A DNA stretch of 64,000 bases from Streptomyces sp. NBC_01717 (GTDB taxonomy: Bacteria; Actinomycetota; Actinomycetes; Streptomycetales; Streptomycetaceae). The stretch covers positions 2,294,001 to 2,358,000 of the forward strand of contig NZ_CP109178.1 of the NCBI RefSeq assembly GCF_036248255.1, written 5' to 3'. Numbering within the stretch: position 1 is the stretch's first letter; every line of letters starts with the position of its first letter. The translations under genes and the position numbers were made by a program. The notes under the pieces were generated by a model that saw nothing but the letters and a program-made list of their open reading frames with translations, did not search any database and was not told the DNA's origin. Below are positions 25,513-34,392 of this stretch, one piece after another.

Positions 25513-26586
25513 TCAGCGAGCGGTCTGCGTGTGTACGTACTCGACGAGCCGCGTCAGCGCGTCCGGGTCGGTCGTCGGCATCACACCGTGGCCCAGGTTG
25601 AAGACATGGCCCTCCAGACCGGCGGCCGCGTCCAGCACCTCGCGCGTCTTCGCCTCCACCGTCGCCGTCGGCGCGAACAGCACCGCCGGGTCGAGGTTGC
25701 CCTGCAATGCCTTGCCGGGTCCGACCCGACGCGCGCCCTCGTCCATCGGGACGCGCCAGTCGACGCCGACGACATCCGCGCCCGCCTCGCCCATCAGCCC
25801 GAGCAGTTCGCCGGTGCCGACACCGAAGTGGATGCGCGGGACACCGTACGGAGCGACGGCGTCGAAGACCTTCGCGGAGGCCGGCATCACGGAACGGCGG
25901 TAGTCGGCGGGGGCGAGCGCACCGACCCAGGAGTCGAAGAGCTGCACGGCCGAGGCGCCCGCCTCGATCTGCACCTTCAGGAACGCGCCGGTGATCTCGG
26001 CCAGCCGGTCGAGGAGCTCGGCCCAGAGCTCCGGCTCGCCGTACATCATGGCCTTGGTGCGCTCGTGGTTGCGGGACGGACCGCCCTCCACGAGGTAGCT
26101 CGCGAGAGTGAACGGCGCACCGGCGAATCCGATGAGCGGCGTCGGGCCGAGCTCGGCGGTGAGCATGCCGATGGCCTCGGTGACGTAGTGGACGTCCTCC
26201 GGCGTGAGGTCGCGCAGCCGGGCGAGATCGGCGCGGGTCCGGATCGGGTCGGCGATGACCGGGCCGACACCGGGCTTGATGTCGAGGTCGATCCCGATGG
26301 CCTTGAGCGGGACGACGATGTCGCTGAAGTAGATCGCCGCGTCGACCTTGTGGCGGCGGACGGGCTGCAGCGTGATCTCGGTGACCAGCTCCGGCATCAT
26401 GCAGGAGTCGAGCATGGCGATGCCCTCGCGCACCTTGAGGTACTCGGGCAGCGACCGCCCTGCCTGACGCATGAACCAGACCGGCGTGTGCGGCACCGGC
26501 TCGCGGCGGCACGCCTTCAGGAACGGCGACTCATGGGTGGCGGAGGTCTTCGTCTGCTGGCCCGAGGGGCGATCGTTGGCGCTCAC
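25513..26586 (-). CDS. hemE: Uroporphyrinogen decarboxylase
   Basis: Protein of 357 residues. It removes four acetate carboxyls from uroporphyrinogen III to give coproporphyrinogen III. Signatures: [16 protein letters not shown] near residue 35, the substrate Asp in [23 protein letters not shown], and the [11 protein letters not shown] motif near the C-terminus. Full length for the family. Divergent from the DUF3000 gene with 92 nt between; convergent with the flavoenzyme gene. Confidence 0.97.
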   Translation of the reverse strand: MSANDRPSGQQTKTSATHESPFLKACRREPVPHTPVWFMRQAGRSLPEYLKVREGIAMLDSCMMPELVTEITLQPVRRHKVDAAIYFSDIVVPLKAIGIDLDIKPGVGPVIADPIRTRADLARLRDLTPEDVHYVTEAIGMLTAELGPTPLIGFAGAPFTLASYLVEGGPSRNHERTKAMMYGEPELWAELLDRLAEITGAFLKVQIEAGASAVQLFDSWVGALAPADYRRSVMPASAKVFDAVAPYGVPRIHFGVGTGELLGLMGEAGADVVGVDWRVPMDEGARRVGPGKALQGNLDPAVLFAPTATVEAKTREVLDAAAGLEGHVFNLGHGVMPTTDPDALTRLVEYVHTQTAR

Positions 26587-26678
26587 GCACAGAATCTTCG
26601 CACGAAGCGGTAAGGAGCCGGGTCCGCGCCGGGTGTCCCTCCCTGCACGAGGCTCCGGTTCCGCCTACTCTTCCCCGC

Positions 26679-27338
26679 ATGGCTCCGGCTCAGGGACAAT
26701 TTTCCGAACAATCCGATGGCGCTGACAGCAAGGACAGTGCGGAGGGCAGTTCCGTCCCGCCCGCGTTCCGGTCGGCGGTGGAAGCGTTGCGCTCGGCGCG
26801 GCTCCGCCCCGAGCTGGAAGTGGAGCCGACTCGGCCGCCTCAGCGTCTCGCTCCGTACGCGTACGCCGTGGAGGCGGCGGTCGTCGACGGCGAGGACGAT
26901 CTCGCGGACGGCCGCCTTGTGCTGCTCCACGATCCCGCTGGGCACGAGGCGTGGCACGGCACGTTCCGTCTGGTGACGCTGGTCCGCGCCGAGCTGGAGC
27001 CGGAGATGGCTTCCGACCCGCTGCTGCCGGAGGTGTGCTGGTCCTGGCTGACCGGTGCGCTGGAGGCGCGCGGCCTGTCGTACGGGGAGGCGGGCGGCAC
27101 GGTCACCCGGGCAGGTTCGCACTACTTCGGTGCGCTGTCCGAGCGGCGCCCGGCGACACAGATCGAGATCCGGGCGTCCTGGACGCCGCGCGAGGGGCGG
27201 GGCGGAGCACCGGACACGGCGGCGCATCTGGTGGCGTGGGGGGATCTGCTGTGCCAGATCGCCGGTCTGCCGCCGTCGGGTCCGGCCGACGCGGCGGTGG
27301 TGACGCTGCCTCAGCGGCGCGGCCCGCAGGTTCCGTAG
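26679..27338 (+). CDS. DUF3000 family protein
   Basis: Protein of 219 residues starting MAPAQGQFSEQSDGA at 26679. The first 30 residues are polar and disordered; the remainder matches actinobacterial DUF3000 proteins (FRSAVEALRSARLRPELEVE, PYAYAVEAAVVDGED, EVCWSWLTGALEARGLSYGE). Function unknown; conserved next to hemE in Streptomyces. No signal peptide or membrane segment, so cytoplasmic. Confidence 0.9.
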   Translation: MAPAQGQFSEQSDGADSKDSAEGSSVPPAFRSAVEALRSARLRPELEVEPTRPPQRLAPYAYAVEAAVVDGEDDLADGRLVLLHDPAGHEAWHGTFRLVTLVRAELEPEMASDPLLPEVCWSWLTGALEARGLSYGEAGGTVTRAGSHYFGALSERRPATQIEIRASWTPREGRGGAPDTAAHLVAWGDLLCQIAGLPPSGPADAAVVTLPQRRGPQVP

Positions 27339-27597
27339 CCGGCCGTTCCGCTACTACACCTTTTGGCGCAGACCGAAACATATCGGTAACAATCCGTCAC
27401 AGGTTTCACTCGGCTGCCGGGATTCTTTTCGTACAATCGATCGCCCGTCCGATTTGCCCGAATTGTTACTCACTAAATCGTGATCTTCCTCTAAAGGAGG
27501 ACGGGTCTGCTGCCGAAGAGGTCAATGACCCTTCAAGCACGGTTCGCCCCGGCTTCATCCCCGAGCCGGCCCGTCCCGCCACTCCCCAGGAGGCCTG
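27339..27597 (+). promoter_or_regulatory. 259-nt leader region of the LuxR-type regulator
   Basis: AT-richer than its surroundings. TACAAT at 27432-27437 could be a -10 element. A consensus ribosome site AAGGAGG lies at 27494-27500 with no start codon at normal spacing; the next ATG is at 27525, opening a 68-codon frame overlapping the regulator. The regulator's own site AGGAGG is at 27588-27593. Confidence 0.35.
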
Positions 27598-28260
27598 GTG
27601 TCCGTTCTCCTCGAGCAGCCCGCAAGCCTGGTCGCCTACCGCCCGAACAAGCCGACGGCCATGGTCGTCGTGGCCGACCCGCGCGTCCGTTCCACCGTCA
27701 CCCGCCATCTGTGGGCACTCGGAGTACGTGACGTCATCGAGGCGTCGTCCATCGCGGAGGCCCGTCCCCGCGTCGGCAACCCGCGCGACATCTGTGTTGC
27801 CGACGTCCATCTGCCCGACGGTTCCGGGCTGACCCTGCTGTCCGAAACCCGAGCCGCCGGCTGGCCGAACGGCCTCGCCCTCTCCGCCGCCGATGACATC
27901 GGCGCCGTACGCAATGCCCTCGCGGGCGGCGTGAAGGGCTATGTCGTCACCGGCACACGCACCAATATCGGCCACCCCACCCGCCCCGGCGTCGCTCCCA
28001 TCGGCGCCAATGCCGCCCGTATGCACCGCCGGCCCCCCGGCACCCCGAGCCACCCGGGCGGCTACCGCGAACTGTCCGGCCGCGAGGTGGAGGTCCTCCG
28101 GCTGGTCGCCGAAGGGCAGTCCAACAAGGCCATCGGTGTCTCCATGGGGCTGTCCGCCCTGACCGTCAAGAGCCACCTCGCCCGCATCGCCCGCAAGCTC
28201 GGCACCGGAGACCGCGCCGGAATGGTCGCCGTGGCCCTGCGCACGGGCATCATCCACTGA
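27598..28260 (+). CDS. LuxR-type response regulator with atypical receiver
   Basis: Protein of 220 residues from GTG 27598 with AGGAGG 4 nt upstream. The N-terminal 150 residues form a receiver-like domain (VVVADPRVRSTVTRHL, then CVADVHLPDGSG with D69 in the phosphoacceptor position). The usual acidic pair near the first strand is reduced to A26-D27, and the Lys after the fifth strand (GVKGYVV) is replaced by Thr, so normal phosphorylation is doubtful. The C-terminal LuxR helix-turn-helix is intact: YRELSGREVEVLRLVAEGQS and LTVKSHLARIARKLG. No adjacent kinase gene, an orphan regulator. Confidence 0.88.
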   Translation: MSVLLEQPASLVAYRPNKPTAMVVVADPRVRSTVTRHLWALGVRDVIEASSIAEARPRVGNPRDICVADVHLPDGSGLTLLSETRAAGWPNGLALSAADDIGAVRNALAGGVKGYVVTGTRTNIGHPTRPGVAPIGANAARMHRRPPGTPSHPGGYRELSGREVEVLRLVAEGQSNKAIGVSMGLSALTVKSHLARIARKLGTGDRAGMVAVALRTGIIH

Positions 28261-28315
28261 CCCGCACACCCCGGCCGGCCGACAGAACGTTGCGGACCGG
28301 CTGGTTTACATTCAT

Positions 28316-28353
28316 CGGCGCCCGTCGACGGAACGTTCCGTCGACGGGCGCCG
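28316..28353. repeat. 38-bp perfect palindrome between the regulator and rnd
   Basis: The 19-nt half at 28316-28334 is exactly reverse-complemented by 28335-28353, centre GGAACGTTCC. It begins 55 nt after the regulator stop and ends 24 nt before the rnd start. As RNA it would make a long stem with only the central bases unpaired, so it may terminate the regulator transcript; as DNA it could be an operator for rnd. Confidence 0.7.
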
Positions 28354-28377
28354 TGCATACACAGATACCCTTGACAC

Positions 28378-29655
28378 GTGACCGACGCCCAAGAGACCGC
28401 AGCAGACACTTCACTGCGAACCACCGGGGGCGCTCCCCCGGACGACGTCGCCCCGGCGCCGATCCCCTTGCTCGAACCTCGCGAGGGCATTCCCCCGGTG
28501 GTGGCCTCCGACGACGCCCTCGCCCGAGTGGTCGCGGCTTTTGCCGCGGGCACCGGCCCCGTCGCCGTCGATGCCGAACGCGCATCCGGCTACCGCTACG
28601 GCCAGCGCGCCTATCTCGTACAGCTGCGGCGCGACGGCGCGGGAAGCGCCCTGATCGACCCGGTCGGCTGCCCCGACCTGACGTCGCTCGGCGAGGCGCT
28701 GCGCGGCAGCGAGTGGATCCTGCACGCCGCCACCCAGGACCTGCCCTGCCTGCGCGAAATAGGGATGGCTCCCACCGAACTCTTCGACACGGAGCTCGCC
28801 GGACGGCTGGCGGGCTTCCCGCGGGTCGGCCTCGGCGCGATGGTCGAGAACGTGCTCGGCTACGCGCTGGAGAAGGGGCACTCCGCCGTCGACTGGTCCA
28901 CCCGCCCGCTGCCCGAACCCTGGCTGCGCTACGCCGCGCTCGATGTCGAGCTCCTGATCGATCTGCGCAACGCCCTGGAGGAGGAGCTCGACCGGCAGGG
29001 CAAGCTGGAGTGGGCGCAGGAGGAGTTCGACGCGATCGCCTCGGCGCCGCCCGCTCCCCCGCGCAAGGACCCGTGGCGCCGCACGTCCGGTATGCACAAG
29101 GTGCGCCGCCGTCGTCAGATGGCGGTCGTACGGGAGCTGTGGAACGCCCGTGACCAGGTCGCACAGCGCCGGGACATCTCGCCCGGCAAGGTCCTCGGCG
29201 ACGGCGCGATCATCGAGGCGGCCCTCGCCCTCCCGCCGAACACCCAGGCGCTGACCACCCTGCCGGGCTTCGGCCACCGCATGGGCCGGCGTCAGCTGGA
29301 GCAGTGGCAGGCGGCCATCGACCGGGCCAAGGCGCTCCCCGAGGCCGAGCTCCCGCAGCCTGGCCAGCCCCTCCTCGGCCCGCCGCCGCCGCGCGCCTGG
29401 GCCGACAAGGACCCGGCGGCCGCGGCCCGGCTCTCGGCGGCCCGCGCCGCGGTGTCGGAGCTGGCCGAGCGGCTGCACATGCCGCAGGAGAACCTGATCA
29501 CACCGGACACCGTGCGCCGGGTCTGCTGGGAACCGCCGAAGAACCCGACGCCGGACGCGGTCGAGGAAGCGCTCACCACGTACGGGGCCCGGCGGTGGCA
29601 GATCGAACAGGTGGCGCCGCTCCTGCTGCGCGCCCTGACGACGGCGACGGCCTGA
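28378..29655 (+). CDS. rnd: Ribonuclease D
   Basis: Protein of 425 residues from GTG 28378. The DEDD exonuclease domain (about residues 40-220) shows all acidic residues: VAVDAERASGYRYGQ, the HAATQDLPCL segment, and the C-terminal LRYAALDVELL. The HRDC domain follows (HKVRRRRQMAVVRELWNARD, RDISPGKVLGD), then a less conserved C-terminal portion. It trims 3' ends of tRNA precursors and other RNA in the cytoplasm. Start is directly downstream of a long palindrome. Confidence 0.94.
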   Translation: MTDAQETAADTSLRTTGGAPPDDVAPAPIPLLEPREGIPPVVASDDALARVVAAFAAGTGPVAVDAERASGYRYGQRAYLVQLRRDGAGSALIDPVGCPDLTSLGEALRGSEWILHAATQDLPCLREIGMAPTELFDTELAGRLAGFPRVGLGAMVENVLGYALEKGHSAVDWSTRPLPEPWLRYAALDVELLIDLRNALEEELDRQGKLEWAQEEFDAIASAPPAPPRKDPWRRTSGMHKVRRRRQMAVVRELWNARDQVAQRRDISPGKVLGDGAIIEAALALPPNTQALTTLPGFGHRMGRRQLEQWQAAIDRAKALPEAELPQPGQPLLGPPPPRAWADKDPAAAARLSAARAAVSELAERLHMPQENLITPDTVRRVCWEPPKNPTPDAVEEALTTYGARRWQIEQVAPLLLRALTTATA

Positions 29656-29714
29656 GCCCTCGCACCTCCCCTTTCCGCACGAATTCGCCTGGACGACGCG
29701 CTACGACCTCGTGC

Positions 29715-29756
29715 GACGAAAACGCCCTCGGCCGACCGGCCGAGGGCGTTTTCGTC
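29715..29756. terminator. Rho-independent-like terminator after rnd
   Basis: A 19-bp perfect stem between 29715-29733 and 29738-29756 with a 4-nt loop. The stem carries four A then four T near its base, so it resembles a bidirectional terminator with its own U run. Confidence 0.85.
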
Positions 29757-29950
29757 TGCCGGAGTGCGGCCGCGGGGCGGTCGGGGACGATCGGAATCAC
29801 GCCACCTTGTCCCCGTCCCGGCATGTGACGTTCGCCGCTCCCGCCGTTGGGGGTGGGCAGTCTGGTTACCCGCAAGTAGCATGATGGTGGCGGCGCGCTT
29901 CCGGGCGTGCCGCGCAGCAGTGCCATCCCGCACCCTGGAGGAGAGCCATC

Positions 29951-31171
29951 GTGCCTCGTACCATCCGGGACGTCGTCTTCGTCGACGGCGTCCGCACCCC
30001 GTTCGGCAAAGCGGGCCCGAAGGGCATCTACCACGAGACCCGCGCCGACGATCTCGTCGTGAAGGCCATCCGGGAGCTGCTGCGCCGCAACCCGGACCTG
30101 GACCCGGCCCGTATCGACGAGGTCGCCATCGCCGCGACCACCCAGATCGGCGACCAGGGTCTGACGCTGGGCCGGACCGCCGGAATCCTGGCCGGTCTGC
30201 CGCAGTCCGTCCCCGGTTACTCCATCGACCGCATGTGTGCGGGCGCCCTGACCGCCGTCACGTCGACGGCCGGTTCCATCGCCTTCGGCGCGTACGACGT
30301 CGTCGTCGCCGGCGGTGTCGAGCACATGGGCCGCCACCCGATGGGCGAGGGCGTGGACCCGAACCCGCGCTTCGTATCGGAGAAGCTGGTCGACGAGTCC
30401 GCCCTGTTCATGGGCATGACCGCGGAGAACCTGCACGACCGGTACCCGCAGATCACCAAGCTCCGCGCCGACGAGTACGCGGTCCGCTCGCAGGAGAAGG
30501 CCGCCAAGGCGTACGCCAACGGCAAGATCCAGCAGGACCTGGTGCCTGTCTCCGTGCGCCGTACCAACGCCGAGGCCGGCGAGACGGGCTGGGGCCTGGT
30601 CACCGCCGATGAGCCGATGCGTCCGGGCACCACGCTGGAGTCCCTGGCCGGTCTCAAGACCCCGTTCCGCCCCCACGGCCGCGTCACCGCCGGTAACGCC
30701 GCGGGTCTCAACGACGGCGCCACCGCCTCCCTGCTCGCCGCCGAGGACGTCGCCCGCGAGCTCGGCCTCCCGGTCAAGATGCGCCTCGTCTCGTACGCCT
30801 TCGCCGGTGTCGAGCCCGAGGTCATGGGGTACGGCCCGATCCCGTCGACGGAGAAGGCCCTCGCCAAGGCCGGTCTGTCGATCGGTGACATCGGCCTGTT
30901 CGAGATCAACGAGGCGTTCGCCGTCCAGGTGCTCGCCTTCCTCGACCACTACGGCGTCGCCGACGACGACGCACGCGTCAACCAGTACGGCGGCGCCATT
31001 GCGTACGGTCACCCGCTGGCCTCGTCCGGTGTGCGTCTGATGACGCAGCTGGCCCGTCAGTTCGAGGAGCAGCCGCAGGTCCGCTACGGACTGACCACCA
31101 TGTGCGTCGGCTTCGGCATGGGCGCGACGGTCATCTGGGAGAACCCGAACTTCGACGGAGGCAACAAGTGA
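29951..31171 (+). CDS. fadA: Acetyl-CoA C-acyltransferase (thiolase)
   Basis: Protein of 406 residues from GTG 29951 with GAGGAG upstream. The nucleophilic Cys is in the SIDRMCAGALTAV segment (about residue 95), with GHPLASSGVR and CVGFGMGATV at the C-terminus supplying the other active-site His and Cys. It completes each beta-oxidation round by cleaving 3-ketoacyl-CoA. The stop overlaps the start of the hydratase/dehydrogenase gene by 4 nt (GTGA), so they are translationally coupled. Confidence 0.96.
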   Translation: MPRTIRDVVFVDGVRTPFGKAGPKGIYHETRADDLVVKAIRELLRRNPDLDPARIDEVAIAATTQIGDQGLTLGRTAGILAGLPQSVPGYSIDRMCAGALTAVTSTAGSIAFGAYDVVVAGGVEHMGRHPMGEGVDPNPRFVSEKLVDESALFMGMTAENLHDRYPQITKLRADEYAVRSQEKAAKAYANGKIQQDLVPVSVRRTNAEAGETGWGLVTADEPMRPGTTLESLAGLKTPFRPHGRVTAGNAAGLNDGATASLLAAEDVARELGLPVKMRLVSYAFAGVEPEVMGYGPIPSTEKALAKAGLSIGDIGLFEINEAFAVQVLAFLDHYGVADDDARVNQYGGAIAYGHPLASSGVRLMTQLARQFEEQPQVRYGLTTMCVGFGMGATVIWENPNFDGGNK

Positions 31172-33297
31172 GTTCCACCACTGAGCTTCTGAAGGGCGCA
31201 GCCGAGCTGTTCCCGGGCGAGGTCGTCACGCAGGCGCACGTGCGCCACCTCGACCTGCCGGCGGGCGCGGGCAGGTTCGCCCTCATCACGCTGGACAACG
31301 GCCTGGACCACACCAAGCCGACCACCTTCGGACCGCAGTCGCTGGCGAACTTGAACGCCGCCATCGACCAGGTCGAGAAGGAGGCCGCCGAGGGTGCGAT
31401 CGTCGGTATCGGCATCACCGGCAAGCCGTTCATCTTCGCGGTCGGCGCCGACCTCAAGGGCGTCGAGCTGCTGAAGAAGCACGACGACGCGCTCGCCATC
31501 GGCAAGGGCGGCCACGACGTCTTCCGGCGTCTCTCCGGCCTCGCTGTCCCGACGTTCGCGTACTACAACGGCGCGGCGATGGGCGGCGGTGTCGAGGTCG
31601 GCCTGCACTGCTCGTACCGCACCGTCTCCAAGGCACTGCCCGCGTTCTCGCTGCCCGAGGTCTTCCTCGGTCTGGTCCCCGGCTGGGGCGGCTGCGCCCT
31701 GCTGCCGAACCTGATCGGCGCCGACCGCGCGGTCTCGGTGATCATCGAGAACTCGCTGAACCAGAACCGTCAGCTCAAGGGCAAGCAGGTCTTCGAGCTC
31801 GGGATCGCCGATGCCCTCTTCGAAGGCGCGGACTTCCTGGAGCAGTCGCTGATCTGGACCGCGGACGTGCTGAACGGCACGGTCACGGTGGAGCGCCCCG
31901 AGGTAGACCGCGGTGACGCCTGGGACCAGGCCGTCGCCCGTGGCAAGGCCATCGCCGACTCCAAGGTGCACGGCGCCGCCCCGGCCGCGTACCGCGCGCT
32001 GGAGATCATCGCCGCGGCGAAGGACGGCGACCTGGGCGCCGGCTTCGACGCCGAGGACCAGGCCCTCGCGGACCTGATCATGGGCGGCGAGCTGCGCTCC
32101 GGGATCTACGCCTTCAACCTGGTCCAGAAGCGCGCCAAGCGCCCGGCCGGTGCCCCGGACAAGAGCCTGGCCCGCCCGGTCACCAAGGTCGGCGTCGTCG
32201 GCGCCGGTCTGATGGCCTCACAGCTGGCGCTGCTCTTCCTGCGCCGCCTGGAGGTGCCGGTCGTCCTGACCGACATCGACCAGGAGCGCGTCGACAAGGG
32301 TGTGGGCTACGTCCACGCCGAGATCGAGAAGCTGCTGGGCAAGGGCCGGATCAACCAGGACAAGGCCAACCGCCTCAAGGCCCTGGTCTCCGGTGTGCTG
32401 GACAAGGCCGAGGGCTTCTCCGACGCCGACTTCATCATCGAGGCCGTCTTCGAGGAGATCGGCGTCAAGCAGCAGGTGTTCGCGGAGGTCGAGGCGGTCG
32501 CCCCGGCGCACGCGATCCTCGCCACCAACACCTCGTCCCTCTCGGTCACCGAGATGGCGTCGAAGCTGCAGCACCCCGAGCGGGTCGTCGGCTTCCACTT
32601 CTTCAACCCGGTCGCCATCCTCCCGCTGCTGGAGATCGTGCGCGGCGAGAAGACCGACGACGCCTCGCTGGCCACGGCGTTCGGTGTGGCGCGGAAGCTG
32701 AAGAAGACCGCGGTGCTGGTGAAGGACGCCCCGGCGTTCGTCGTCAACCGCATCCTCACCCGCTTCATGGGCGAGATCCAGAACGTCATCGACGAGGGCA
32801 CCCCGGTCGAGGTCGCCGAGAAGGCCATCGAGCCCCTCGGCCTGCCGATGTCCCCGCTGGTCCTCCTCGAGCTGGTCGGCCCGGCCATCGGTCTGCATGT
32901 CTCCGAGACCCTGAACCGCGCCTTCCCGGAGCGTTTCACCGTCTCCGAGAACCTCGCGGCGGTCGTCAAGGCCGGCAAGCGCGGCTTCTACGTGTACGAC
33001 TCCGGCAAGCCGGAGCTCGACCCGGAGGTCGCCGCTCTCCTCGAGCAGGGCGATGTCGTCCTGTCCGAGGAGCAGGTCCGCGACCGCGTCCTGGACGCGG
33101 TGGCGCAGGAGATCGGTCTGATGCTGGACGAGGGCGTCGTCGCCGAGGCCCAGGACATCGACCTCTGTCTGATCACCGGTGCGGGCTGGCCCTTCCACCT
33201 GGGCGGCATCACGCCGTACCTGGACCGTGAGGGCGTCTCGGAGCGGGTGAACGGCAAGAAGTTCCTGGCGCAGGGCGTGGCGAGCGTTCCGGCGTAA
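31168..33297 (+). CDS. fadB: 3-hydroxyacyl-CoA dehydrogenase / enoyl-CoA hydratase
   Basis: Protein of 709 residues from GTG 31168, with GGAGG 7 nt upstream. The N-terminal crotonase domain (about residues 20-260) contains NGAAMGGGVEVGLHC and LPEVFLGLVPGWGG; the dehydrogenase part follows with NAD motif VGVVGAGLMASQLAL, HFFNPVAILPLLEIV and NRILTRFMGEI, then the C-terminal domain. This is the fatty-acid-oxidation alpha-subunit architecture, acting with the thiolase encoded immediately upstream. Cytoplasmic. Confidence 0.95.
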   Translation: MSSTTELLKGAAELFPGEVVTQAHVRHLDLPAGAGRFALITLDNGLDHTKPTTFGPQSLANLNAAIDQVEKEAAEGAIVGIGITGKPFIFAVGADLKGVELLKKHDDALAIGKGGHDVFRRLSGLAVPTFAYYNGAAMGGGVEVGLHCSYRTVSKALPAFSLPEVFLGLVPGWGGCALLPNLIGADRAVSVIIENSLNQNRQLKGKQVFELGIADALFEGADFLEQSLIWTADVLNGTVTVERPEVDRGDAWDQAVARGKAIADSKVHGAAPAAYRALEIIAAAKDGDLGAGFDAEDQALADLIMGGELRSGIYAFNLVQKRAKRPAGAPDKSLARPVTKVGVVGAGLMASQLALLFLRRLEVPVVLTDIDQERVDKGVGYVHAEIEKLLGKGRINQDKANRLKALVSGVLDKAEGFSDADFIIEAVFEEIGVKQQVFAEVEAVAPAHAILATNTSSLSVTEMASKLQHPERVVGFHFFNPVAILPLLEIVRGEKTDDASLATAFGVARKLKKTAVLVKDAPAFVVNRILTRFMGEIQNVIDEGTPVEVAEKAIEPLGLPMSPLVLLELVGPAIGLHVSETLNRAFPERFTVSENLAAVVKAGKRGFYVYDSGKPELDPEVAALLEQGDVVLSEEQVRDRVLDAVAQEIGLMLDEGVVAEAQDIDLCLITGAGWPFHLGGITPYLDREGVSERVNGKKFLAQGVASVPA

Positions 33298-33342
33298 GTC
33301 CGGCAGGCCTGCCTGCGTGACAGGCCGGTCGCAGGGCTGGAT

Positions 33343-33373
33343 GGACCGTACGGGATCATGTCCCGTACGGTCC
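33343..33373. terminator. Terminator after the fadAB operon
   Basis: A 13-bp stem, 33343-33355 with 33361-33373 (GGACCGTACGGGA and its complement), and a 5-nt loop, 45 nt after the fadB stop. Confidence 0.75.
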
Positions 33374-33436
33374 GTTCGCATTCGGGCTGACGAAGAGTCC
33401 GGCGGGAAGAATCCGGGCAGAGGGAGAGGCCGCGTC

Positions 33437-34360
33437 ATGCCGCGTCGTCCCGGGCTGCTGCCAAGGGTCTCCGCCGCGGCGCCACGCTCGCGAGCCCCCT
33501 GGCTGACTCTGGTGGCCACGGCCCTGGTCGCACTCGTCGTGGTCGCGCTGTCCGACCGGCCCGGCGCCACGCGCGCGCCGCTGTCGGACGCCGTACCGGC
33601 GGAGCTGCGGATCGCGACCTGGAACATGTGCGGCGTACGGCAATGGAACTGCGAGGACACGGGGAGCAGCCGACGGAAGATCCAGGCGCTGAAGCGGCTG
33701 GCCACCGTCGACGGCGCACGGGTGATCATGCTGCAGGAGGTCTGCGCCGGAGATCTCGCCTCGGCGCGGAAAGAACTGGGCCAGGGCTGGCGCAGCACCT
33801 TCCGGGCGTACGCCTACCGCGACGCGCGGGGGCGGCAGACCGAGGTGAGGTGCGCAGAGCGGCGTCAGGGACAAGCGGGCTTCGCGATCCTCGCCTCGTC
33901 GCCGCTGTCCCGTGTCGCGGTGGTGCCCACGCGGCAACCGGCCGTCGGACTGCGCAGGGGCGTCCTCTGTGCCACGGTCGCCTCCCACGGCGTCCAGGTG
34001 TGCAATGCACACCTGACTCTGCCCGGCAGCGACCGGGCGCACCCGGACTGGGAATACCGTGACGACCAGCTCTCGTCGCTGGTGGGCGCGGCGGACGCGC
34101 GCACGGTATTTGGCGGGGACCTGAACAGCGCGCCGCCTTCAGCCGGGAGCCAGGACAGCTGGATCTGGCCGTACGACATGTACCGCAGCTACCGGGAGTG
34201 TGACCAGGGGCCGGCCTCCTCGCGCAGCGGCCGGGCCACTCATCTCACCGGTCACAAGGTGGACTACCTGTTCACCGCACTGCCACGAACGCACTGCTCG
34301 GTACGGGCGACCGCGGCATCGGACCACCTGGCGCTCGTCATGGGGGTCAGGGCCTACTGA
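33437..34360 (+). CDS. Exported endonuclease/exonuclease/phosphatase-family protein
   Basis: Protein of 307 residues from ATG 33437 with GGGAGAGG upstream. A hydrophobic segment (residues 22-41, VATALVALVVVAL) is a signal or anchor, so the catalytic domain is outside the membrane. The EEP fold is seen in LRIATWNMCGVRQWNCED, VIMLQEVCAGDL, VCNAHLTLPG, FGGDLNSAPPS and TAASDHLALVM; these supply the Asn, Glu, His and Asp residues of the metal-dependent phosphoesterase site. Substrate may be nucleic acid, phospholipid or inositol phosphate. It is convergent with the Asp2-like gene. Confidence 0.88.
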   Translation: MPRRPGLLPRVSAAAPRSRAPWLTLVATALVALVVVALSDRPGATRAPLSDAVPAELRIATWNMCGVRQWNCEDTGSSRRKIQALKRLATVDGARVIMLQEVCAGDLASARKELGQGWRSTFRAYAYRDARGRQTEVRCAERRQGQAGFAILASSPLSRVAVVPTRQPAVGLRRGVLCATVASHGVQVCNAHLTLPGSDRAHPDWEYRDDQLSSLVGAADARTVFGGDLNSAPPSAGSQDSWIWPYDMYRSYRECDQGPASSRSGRATHLTGHKVDYLFTALPRTHCSVRATAASDHLALVMGVRAY

Positions 34361-34392
34361 CAAAGCGGTCGGTCCCCCTGCCGGGCGCAGCG

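Noticed and set aside
25453..25514. Possible terminator between the flavoenzyme gene and hemE
   Set aside because: GAGGGCTG and CAGCCCTC pair only over a 46-nt gap, and the GACCGTACGGG repeat inside is direct, not inverted; too weak to call.
27525..27731. 68-codon upstream open frame overlapping the LuxR regulator
   Set aside because: Ribosome site is only 3 nt from the ATG and the peptide is Pro/Arg-rich with shadow character; kept only as a remark on the leader.
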